Of a stretch of 26,376 nt of DNA, positions 1 through 5,473 are shown piece by piece. How positions within the stretch are numbered: position 1 is the stretch's first letter; every line of letters starts with the position of its first letter. The translations under genes were made by a program, and so were the position numbers. The notes under the pieces are model-generated. The model did no database searches. It was not told the DNA's origin and saw only the letters and a program-made list of their open reading frames with translations. Location: contig JAAYDH010000003.1 in NCBI GenBank assembly GCA_012729405.1, positions 1-26,376 of the forward strand, written 5' to 3'. This stretch comes from Erysipelotrichaceae bacterium (GTDB lineage Bacteria; Bacillota_I; Bacilli_A; RFN20; CAG-826).

Positions 1-150
1 AATCACAAGTTTCTATTCAAACTACCCGATTACATCGCTACCCACTCGATTATCACTTTCGGATATCCGAAAGACGAGACTCACTTCTTCGATATCAAGG
101 AAGATAAACCCATCCTCGAAAAAGAAAAGATTCACCATGAGAAATGGTAA
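1..150 (+). CDS. C-terminal end of a nitroreductase-like flavoprotein (partial)
   Basis: The window opens inside a reading frame that gives 49 residues and stops with TAA. The residues include a hydrophobic strand followed by a Gly-Tyr-Pro (ITFGYPKDE) and end in IHHEKW. This layout, a V/I-rich strand ending in GYP, then a charged linker and a final Val/Ile-His-x-Glu-Lys-Trp, is typical of the last 50 residues of the FMN-dependent nitroreductase family, where the tail packs across the dimer. The catalytic and FMN-binding parts lie outside the window, so the substrate cannot be guessed. No strong terminator follows; a weak 5-bp AT-rich hairpin with a T run lies at about 161-182. The family call rests on a short tail and is moderate only. 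Confidence 0.5.
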   Translation, partial: NHKFLFKLPDYIATHSIITFGYPKDETHFFDIKEDKPILEKEKIHHEKW

Positions 151-258
151 AAATTATTGGGAAATTTGATTTCTATTTTTTTGTCTTAAACATCTTTCAA
201 AAAATAAAAATGTTTAGATTTGATGAAAGATTATGTGATAATTAAATGGAAGAATAAA

Positions 259-1032
259 ATGAAAATAAGAAGATCAATTTTAGCATTTTTAGCGTTGTTT
301 TTATTCTCTTCTTGCTCAAATAACGGAGATAACACCGATGAACTTCCTCTTCCGAGTTCAATATCAATAAGCGCTAATGATTTTCATATGGAAAATGTTT
401 TTACAACTTTAGTGAAGAATATGAATTATCGCTTATGTGTCAAATCCAGTGATGGGGGCATGAAATATGAAGACATTTATTTTACCTATGATGCGATTCA
501 TTTTGAGTTGACCCCTATGTTTCCATATAAAAATGTTGATACATATAAAGAATATCATTATATTCTCACGGCCAAGCAAGACACTGGTTCGGGTTTTTTA
601 TGTGCTTCATACAGGCACGTAAGCGCTTCCGAGACGTATTACTTTACTGACACTTCGATTGAAAGTAGTTTGCTATCTTTCACTAATGGGTTACGAAATC
701 TAAATACTAACCAAGTATTCCATTTTGCTGATTATGAAACATATGCCTCTTTCGATAGTGAAAACAGTATTGGAAAACAATCGACTTTCAGCGAATTGTA
801 TTTCCAAAACCATGATTTAGCTGTTGCTAATATTTCATATAGTTCTTCGACATTGAACATTAGCTATCATGGATCGTTCATGCAAGAAAATACGCTCAAT
901 ATCGCTTTTGATTTTGAAGAAAACAAAGAAGTAACTTTTGATGTTATGACCAAAACTTATTATGTTCAACTTGAAAAGGTTGCCGGTATAACTAGTATCT
1001 CTTTATTTAAATCTGCTCAGTATTTTGATTAA
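259..1032 (+). CDS. Predicted lipoprotein of unknown function
   Basis: This gene encodes 257 residues beginning MKIRRSILAFLALFLFSSC. That is a classic lipoprotein signal: positive N-terminus, hydrophobic core, then a lipobox ending at Cys19, so the protein should be lipid-anchored outside the membrane. I chose the ATG at 259 because GGAAG lies 6 nt upstream; an in-frame ATG at 220 has no ribosome binding site and would bury the signal peptide. The mature part starts with a Ser/Asn/Asp-rich linker and is otherwise rich in Tyr, Phe, Ser and Thr with alternating beta-like strands. I recognise no domain. By eye the gene is more AT-rich than the housekeeping genes that follow, and it stands alone between the upstream fragment and a bidirectional terminator. 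It may be lineage-specific or acquired. The export prediction is solid; the function is unknown. Confidence 0.8.
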   Translation: MKIRRSILAFLALFLFSSCSNNGDNTDELPLPSSISISANDFHMENVFTTLVKNMNYRLCVKSSDGGMKYEDIYFTYDAIHFELTPMFPYKNVDTYKEYHYILTAKQDTGSGFLCASYRHVSASETYYFTDTSIESSLLSFTNGLRNLNTNQVFHFADYETYASFDSENSIGKQSTFSELYFQNHDLAVANISYSSSTLNISYHGSFMQENTLNIAFDFEENKEVTFDVMTKTYYVQLEKVAGITSISLFKSAQYFD

Positions 1033-1057
1033 CAACAATATCCATTCCTAAACAAAC

Positions 1058-1082
1058 AAAAAGCACCAAATCGGTGCTTTTT
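1058..1082. terminator. Bidirectional intrinsic terminator
   Basis: A 10-bp stem (AAAAAGCACC pairing with GGTGCTTTTT) closes a 5-nt loop. The A run on one side and T run on the other let it work in both directions. It sits between the convergent ends of the lipoprotein gene and the lyase gene. Confidence 0.85.
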
Positions 1083-1101
1083 ATTAGGATTTTCAAAATT
1101 C

Positions 1102-2553
1102 TTATAAAGCGTCTTCACCAAAGTCTTCAATGAACTTAGCCATTAGCCTTTCTTGCCAATCACCAATTTCACCTAAGCGACCGATAAAGAATCGTAAGAC
1201 TTTAGGTTCCTCAGTGAACTTTAATCCACCAATTAGATCGCGGTTCTTGTATAACCAAGCTAAGCGATCGGTTAAGAAGGTAATATGAGAGAGAGTAAAC
1301 ACTCTTCTTGGTAAAGCCAATCTAACGAGTTCGACAGAAGCAATGTGCTCACTGCCGTCAGGGTTTCTGGCTTCTGAGATGGTGCCTCTTTCCATACCTC
1401 TAACTCCGCTGACGATATAGATAGCGGTTGCTAATACTCCGGCAGGGTATTCTTCGTCTTTGATATGTGGTAAGAATTCTCTAGCGTTAATATGTAAGCC
1501 TAGTCCTCCAGCTGGAGTGACAATGGGGATGCCTTCTTTTTGGAGCATAGTGGCGAATTCACTGATGAATTCAGGACCTTGCGAAATCATATCCATATCA
1601 AGGGTTTCCATAATGCCAACTGACATAGCTTCCATCTCTCTAACTGACATGCCACCATAGGTGAGGAATCCTTCAAATAAAGGAACAAGAGCCTTCATGT
1701 CATCGAAGAATCTCTTATCGCGGATCGCAAATCCTCCGCCTCTCGCGCATCCTAGTTTTCTAGCCGAGAAGTAGATAATATCGGAACAAGCAGCTATCTC
1801 TCTAACGATAGTTAATGTATCGACATCTTTATATTCTTTTTCTCTCGCTTTGATGAAGTAGAGGTTATCCGCTAATAAGGAGGCATCAGTTACAACAAAT
1901 AGGCCTTCTTTTTTTGCAAAGGCACTGACTTCTTTAATGCTTCTCATTGATATAGGTTGGCCTCCGATAAGATTGGTTCCTAATTCAATACGAATAAAAG
2001 GAATATGATCTTTGCCAACCTTATTAATGATGGCTTTAAGTTTATCCATATCCATATCGCCTTTGAATAGACAATTACTAGTGGTTTTAACCGCTTCATC
2101 TAAGAAACATTCTTCAACAAGACCTCCACACTCCATGATGTGAGCTTTAGTCGTGGTGAAATGGTAGTTCATAGGAATGACATCACCTGGTTTAACATAG
2201 GTTTTGGCTAAGATATGTTCGCAGGCTCTTCCTTGGTGAGCAGGAAGAAAGAATTTTGTGCCAAAGAAGTGATTAACAGTATTTTCTAAGCGGTAGAAAG
2301 TTTCGCTTCCGGCGTAAGCGTCATCAGCGATGCTCATGGCAGCGATTTGCTCATTGCTCATCGCGTTAGTTCCGCTATCGGTCAACATGTCTAGAAAGAC
2401 ATCCCGATTACGTAGTAAGAAGGTATTATTACCAGCTTCTTGAATGGCTTTTAATCTCTCTTTGATTGGTAAAAGATTAATCTTTTGAACGATGCGCGCT
2501 TTGTGCATTTCTAGTGGAAATGGCGCGACTTTGAATCTGGCGATGTGTGACAT
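1102..2553 (-). CDS. Tyrosine phenol-lyase-like PLP enzyme (beta-eliminating lyase family)
   Basis: The 483 residues align along their full length with the tyrosine phenol-lyase/tryptophanase family (fold type I PLP enzymes that split the side chain of Tyr or Trp to pyruvate and ammonia). Visible matches are LLTDSGT, DDAYAGS (Tyr80), HQGR (106-109), Asn194 in the GGQP segment, Asp223 for the PLP ring, Lys266 as Schiff-base lysine, and Arg411 in VRL for the carboxylate. Substrate markers follow tyrosine phenol-lyase rather than tryptophanase: TTT at 133-135, Arg389 in MERG, and Phe455-Phe456 in RFF (tryptophanase has EIG and RHF there). Departures are Leu226 where the family has the PLP-contacting Arg of D-A-T-R, Arg265 before the catalytic Lys, and Leu351 where the family has His (GGHA). 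ATG at 2553 has AAAGG about 9 nt upstream. It is expressed alone from its own T-box leader. The family is certain; the reaction and its direction are inferred. Confidence 0.85.
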   Translation of the reverse strand: MSHIARFKVAPFPLEMHKARIVQKINLLPIKERLKAIQEAGNNTFLLRNRDVFLDMLTDSGTNAMSNEQIAAMSIADDAYAGSETFYRLENTVNHFFGTKFFLPAHQGRACEHILAKTYVKPGDVIPMNYHFTTTKAHIMECGGLVEECFLDEAVKTTSNCLFKGDMDMDKLKAIINKVGKDHIPFIRIELGTNLIGGQPISMRSIKEVSAFAKKEGLFVVTDASLLADNLYFIKAREKEYKDVDTLTIVREIAACSDIIYFSARKLGCARGGGFAIRDKRFFDDMKALVPLFEGFLTYGGMSVREMEAMSVGIMETLDMDMISQGPEFISEFATMLQKEGIPIVTPAGGLGLHINAREFLPHIKDEEYPAGVLATAIYIVSGVRGMERGTISEARNPDGSEHIASVELVRLALPRRVFTLSHITFLTDRLAWLYKNRDLIGGLKFTEEPKVLRFFIGRLGEIGDWQERLMAKFIEDFGEDAL

Positions 2554-2583
2554 AAGTGTGTTCCTTTCTAGTTAGGAGAGAAT

Positions 2584-2623
2584 AAAAAACGATCTCCTCC
2601 CTAACTTATGGGACGAAGATCGT
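2584..2623 (-). terminator. T-box intrinsic terminator
   Basis: On the minus strand ACGATCT plus TCCC pairs with GGGA plus AGATCGT around a small bulge and an 8-nt loop, followed by TTTTTT. Its 5' arm begins just after the T-box core, so antiterminator and terminator compete. This is the expression platform of the lyase T-box. Confidence 0.85.
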
Positions 2624-2838
2624 ATTGATTTCCGCGGTACCACCCATATTATGGCGACTTGCCATCACTTTGCGAGTCCAACAACTCTTGTCCCGATTAC
2701 GGAGGACTTCCGAGGTAGCCTACTATTAGTTCAGTACCTGACTTGAAAGTGTATATTGCATATCTTCCTCTATTTGCTTCCACCAACCGCAAATTCTCTA
2801 TAAGATTCCGATATCTTTCTCTTTCGCACTGTCTTTAG
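2584..2838 (-). promoter_or_regulatory. T-box riboswitch, probable Tyr (UAC) specifier
   Basis: On the minus strand the leader of the lyase gene carries the T-box core GGGTGGTACCGCGG (2632-2645), the most conserved mark of T-box antiterminators, followed by an intrinsic terminator. Upstream is a Stem I candidate: GAAAG (2825-2821) pairs with CTTTC (2749-2745) at the base, and ATTTGC (2794-2789) pairs with GCAAAT (2777-2772) around a distal loop containing GGTTGGTGG. The triplet one purine before the 3' basal arm, the usual specifier position, is TAC (2753-2751), a Tyr codon; a one-codon slip back would give TAT, also Tyr. A small Stem III (ATGGC/GCCAT) precedes the antiterminator. The same reading rule applied to the valS leader in this window returns a Val codon. 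T-boxes turn genes on when the matching tRNA is uncharged. T-box identity is near certain; the specifier is likely. Confidence 0.92.
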
Positions 2839-2845
2839 CAAAAAC

Positions 2846-2872
2846 ATTATCTTAACTTTTTATGTCTGTCAA
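2846..2872 (-). promoter_or_regulatory. Promoter of the T-box/lyase transcript
   Basis: On the minus strand a perfect -35 TTGACA (2872-2867) is followed 15 nt later by GATAAT (2851-2846). A 17-nt spacing would instead give TAATGT. Transcription would start near 2838, shortly before Stem I of the T-box. Confidence 0.65.
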
Positions 2873-2946
2873 ACTATTTTGATGATAAGCAATTTCCTTC
2901 CTAATCATAAAGTGATAAGATAAATCGTATTCCTAAAGGAAACAAA

Positions 2947-3501
2947 ATGATCAATCCAAAAATTGACATATCCCGAACTTTTCTTGAGACTGAAAGGCTT
3001 ATGCTTCGCCCTTTTAAAGAGGAAGATTTGCAAGACTTTTTTGAGTATGCTTCGGTTCCTGATGTCGGAGAAGCGGCGGGATGGAAACATCACCGAGATA
3101 TCGCCATGTCAGGTAAAATTTTGGATTTGTTCATCAAAGATAAAAAAACATTCGCGATTGTCTATAAACAAAATAATAAAGTTATTGGATCTCTCGGAAT
3201 CGAAAAATCGCAATTTCCAAGAACCTATTGTCCCGGAGAGACAGCCAGAGACATCGGCTATGTCTTATCAAAGGAATACTGGGGTCATGGTCTGATGAGC
3301 GAAGCGGTGAAACGGGTGATCGAATATTGCTTCAAAGAATTAAATCTCGATCACTTGACAATCGGTCACTTCCTCGATAATCACCGCTCCCAAAGAGTGA
3401 TTGAAAAGATGGGTTTCACCTATGTCTACACCAAGCCCTACATGACAAGTATGGGGATCACCCTCGATAGCCGAGAATATATATTGAATAATCCTCGATA
3501 A
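2947..3501 (+). CDS. GNAT family N-acetyltransferase (RimJ/RimL-like)
   Basis: The 184-residue protein begins with the pattern TERLMLRPFKEEDLQDFFEY, typical of the RimJ/RimL branch of GNAT acetyltransferases, which transfer acetyl from acetyl-CoA to an amino group. The central strand DIGYVLSKEYWGHG followed by LMSEAVKRVIEY is motif A, the acetyl-CoA pyrophosphate-binding loop and helix. The stretch DNHRSQRVIEKMGF is the conserved C-terminal Asn-x-x-Ser...GF motif. Length is normal for the branch. ATG at 2947 is preceded by AAAGGA. The gene is divergent from the T-box/lyase transcript and about 108 nt from its start site; no terminator is evident after it. The substrate (ribosomal protein, antibiotic or small molecule) cannot be read from the sequence. 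Confidence 0.88.
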   Translation: MINPKIDISRTFLETERLMLRPFKEEDLQDFFEYASVPDVGEAAGWKHHRDIAMSGKILDLFIKDKKTFAIVYKQNNKVIGSLGIEKSQFPRTYCPGETARDIGYVLSKEYWGHGLMSEAVKRVIEYCFKELNLDHLTIGHFLDNHRSQRVIEKMGFTYVYTKPYMTSMGITLDSREYILNNPR

Positions 3502-3585
3502 TCAATCGGTCACTCCTTTCTTTTAACATTAGAATTAGTCACAAAAAAGTTCATGAGTGTCGCGCTACCGCTCGCATTTGTTTAA

Positions 3586-3594
3586 TGCTATAAT
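3586..3594 (+). promoter_or_regulatory. Extended -10 promoter before the zinc-ribbon gene
   Basis: TGCTATAAT is a perfect extended -10 element. The -35 region is poor, as is usual for extended -10 promoters. Transcription would start near 3601, just upstream of the AAGGAG site of the 51-residue gene, and may also serve cysK-cysE by read-through. Confidence 0.65.
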
Positions 3595-3624
3595 TACTTC
3601 CAAGAAAAAAAGGAGATTTCTCAT

Positions 3625-3780
3625 ATGTCCAAAGTTTATGAAGTTCGATGTCCATACTGCGGCTATGTCTATACATATAGTGAGGATGAAATTCAAACGA
3701 CTCCCCTCAAGCCAGATGGTTTTACCGTTTGCCCAATGTGCAAGCAAAAAGTATCACACAAATTAGCAAGTGAGAAATAA
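3625..3780 (+). CDS. Small zinc-ribbon protein, 51 residues
   Basis: A short gene starts at ATG 3625 with AAAGGAG about 8 nt upstream and an extended -10 promoter just before that. The product has two CxxC knuckles, CPYCG near residues 9-13 and CPMCK near 36-40, about 25 residues apart. This is the spacing of a rubredoxin/zinc-ribbon fold binding one Zn or Fe. The rest is charged and Tyr-rich with no membrane segment. I know no specific function; such proteins are common uncharacterised small proteins in Bacillota. It lies directly before cysK-cysE, separated by a terminator-like hairpin. Its four Cys codons make a role as a Cys-sensing leader peptide thinkable, but the paired knuckles argue for a folded metal-binding protein. 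Confidence 0.8.
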   Translation: MSKVYEVRCPYCGYVYTYSEDEIQTTPLKPDGFTVCPMCKQKVSHKLASEK

Positions 3781-3793
3781 ATTAACAGTAAAT

Positions 3794-3817
3794 GGCGGAG
3801 CGTTGGCCCGCCTTTTT
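3794..3817 (+). terminator. Intrinsic terminator or attenuator between zinc-ribbon gene and cysK
   Basis: GGCGG (3794-3798) pairs with CCGCC (3808-3812) around a 9-nt loop and is followed by TTTTT. It ends only 16 nt before the cysK start codon, leaving no room for a cysK promoter downstream. A weak promoter match (TTGCCC, 17 nt, TATCAC at 3729-3757) lies inside the preceding gene. Confidence 0.6.
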
Positions 3818-3833
3818 GTAAGGAGAATATAAT

Positions 3834-4727
3834 ATGGTCAAAAATTACGTACCAGGAAACACAGAAGTTGTCAGACTTCACAAAATCGAAGAGAAATTCG
3901 GTTTAAAAGCTCGCGTCTACGCTAAGGTAGAAAACACCAATCCGACCGGCTCTGTCAAAGACAGACCAGTCTATAATATGCTTGTTGAAGACAAGAAAAA
4001 AGGAATTTTAAAGGATTCCGGCACAACGATTATCGAAGCGACCTCCGGCAACACCGGTATCGCTTTAGCTTTTTATAGCAAAATCTTTAATTACCGCGCG
4101 ATACTTGTCATGCCTGAGAGCATGAGTCAACAACGCCGCGATATGATTGCCAATTACGGTGGTGAACTCGTCCTCATCAAAGGTGGTATGGCCGACACCA
4201 AGAAGAAAGCGGAAGAATTACTCCAAGAAATCCCAAATTCTTTTATTTTTGGTCAATTCGATGACCCGAATAACCCAATGTCTCATTATTTGACAACCGG
4301 GCCAGAAATTTTAAAGCAATTACCCGACACGGATATCTTAATCTCCGGTATTGGAACCGGCGGAACTATCAGTGGTGTTAAGAAATATTTCTTAGAGCAA
4401 AACAAGCCCCTTATCGCTGTCGGCATCGAAGCCGCCCAATCACCTCTATTAACAAAAGGTACAGCCGCCCCTCATAAGATTCAAGGCATCAGCGCTAACT
4501 TCATTCCAAACACTTTGAACCGTGAAGCCGTTGATTTCGTCGAAGACGTCGATGATCTCGAGAGCATCGAGATGGCAAAGACACTCCGCCAAGTGGAAGG
4601 TCTCGATGTCGGTTACTCCAGTGGAGCGGCCTTACTCGGAGCTATTCAATATATTAGAAATAACGATGTAAAAGATAAGACTGTCGTTGTCATCTTACCC
4701 GATCGAGGAGATCGTTATACATGGTAA
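3834..4727 (+). CDS. cysK: Cysteine synthase (O-acetylserine sulfhydrylase)
   Basis: CysK makes cysteine from O-acetylserine and sulfide using PLP. The 297 residues carry the hallmarks of the fold type II family: NPTGSVKDR with Lys42 as the PLP lysine, TSGNTG (70-75) for the substrate carboxylate loop, the glycine-rich phosphate loop GIGTGGTISG, and a C-terminal VGYSSGAAL with the Ser that contacts the PLP ring nitrogen. The protein is slightly shorter than typical CysK (about 310 residues) but complete. A good site (AAGGAG) precedes ATG 3834. Its last codons overlap the start of cysE by 7 nt, so the two are co-translated. This matches the known partnership in which CysE supplies O-acetylserine and binds CysK. 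A cystathionine beta-synthase-like role is less likely given the cysE neighbour. Confidence 0.93.
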   Translation: MVKNYVPGNTEVVRLHKIEEKFGLKARVYAKVENTNPTGSVKDRPVYNMLVEDKKKGILKDSGTTIIEATSGNTGIALAFYSKIFNYRAILVMPESMSQQRRDMIANYGGELVLIKGGMADTKKKAEELLQEIPNSFIFGQFDDPNNPMSHYLTTGPEILKQLPDTDILISGIGTGGTISGVKKYFLEQNKPLIAVGIEAAQSPLLTKGTAAPHKIQGISANFIPNTLNREAVDFVEDVDDLESIEMAKTLRQVEGLDVGYSSGAALLGAIQYIRNNDVKDKTVVVILPDRGDRYTW

Positions 4728-5416
4728 AGGAAAGAGTTATTGTTTTCGCTCATTCGCTTCGCGACTATCTTTCAATTGATGAAAAAGTCAACGTCAAGGA
4801 GATGTTTTTAAAATACATCGACAACAACGAGAAAAAATGTAATATCTTTCTAGCTGAACTACCGAGCATTAAGAAGCAACTCGAAGATGACATCGATTTC
4901 TTCTACGAGAGCGACCCAGCGGTCGATACCAAAGAAGAGATTGTTCTAGCCTATCCTGGCTACATGGCGATTCTCTATTATCGCCTCGCTCACATCATTC
5001 ACTCTTTGGGATACACACTCCAATCGAGAATCATCTCTGAACACGCTCACTTTATCACCGGAATTGATATCCACCCGGGAGCTAACATCGCGTCCCCTTT
5101 CTTTATCGATCACGGAACTGGAATTGTCATTGGCGAGACCACTGATATCGGCAGTTACGTCAAGATGTATCAAGGTGTCACCTTAGGTGCTTTGTCCTTA
5201 ACAAAAGGAAGAAGCCTCCGCGGAGTGAAACGTCATCCGACGATTAAAAACCATGTGACTATCTACGCCGGAGCCTCTATTTTAGGTGGTGATGTCGTCA
5301 TCGGTGAGAACTGTGTAATTGGTTCAAACGTCTTCCTTTTAAAATCGATTCCCGACAACCATAAAGTCATCCTTCCGGAACCCCAATTAATTTTGACTTC
5401 TCGGAAGAAAAAATAA
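4721..5416 (+). CDS. cysE: Serine O-acetyltransferase
   Basis: CysE acetylates serine with acetyl-CoA to give O-acetylserine, the substrate of the cysK product just upstream. The 231-residue protein has an N-terminal helical domain with the conserved FFYESDPAV and YPGYMAILYYRLAH segments, then a left-handed beta-helix of hexapeptide repeats from about residue 112 (TGIDIHPGANI, HGTGIVIGET with catalytic His131, YQGVTLGA). Its long helical N-terminus is of the EpsC/SrpH-like type. ATG 4721 overlaps the cysK stop by 7 nt. The usual C-terminal Ile that docks in CysK is not present: the tail is Lys-rich (SRKKK), so formation of the classical cysteine synthase complex is doubtful. No clear terminator follows before the next gene. 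Confidence 0.93.
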   Translation: MVKERVIVFAHSLRDYLSIDEKVNVKEMFLKYIDNNEKKCNIFLAELPSIKKQLEDDIDFFYESDPAVDTKEEIVLAYPGYMAILYYRLAHIIHSLGYTLQSRIISEHAHFITGIDIHPGANIASPFFIDHGTGIVIGETTDIGSYVKMYQGVTLGALSLTKGRSLRGVKRHPTIKNHVTIYAGASILGGDVVIGENCVIGSNVFLLKSIPDNHKVILPEPQLILTSRKKK

Positions 5417-5473
5417 TTCTTATCGCCCTGAATAAAAAATATATTGTATATCGCAAATATTGATATTAACATA

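Noticed and set aside
161..182. GAAAT/ATTTC hairpin followed by Ts, as terminator of the first gene
   Set aside because: Only 5 bp with two G-C pairs; too weak to call, though it may contribute.
187..216. Inverted repeat TAAACAT ... ATGTTTA upstream of the lipoprotein
   Set aside because: Seven AT-rich pairs around a 16-nt loop in very AT-rich DNA are expected by chance.
3557..3766. A 69-codon frame covering the region before cysK
   Set aside because: It has no ribosome site and overlaps, in another frame, the 51-codon zinc-ribbon gene that has a promoter, AAGGAG and paired CxxC motifs.
5444..5473. TTG start for the fused decarboxylase
   Set aside because: No ribosome site precedes it, and the family's conserved start (TPFVDAL) lies well after ATG 5474/5483; it is kept only as an alternative.
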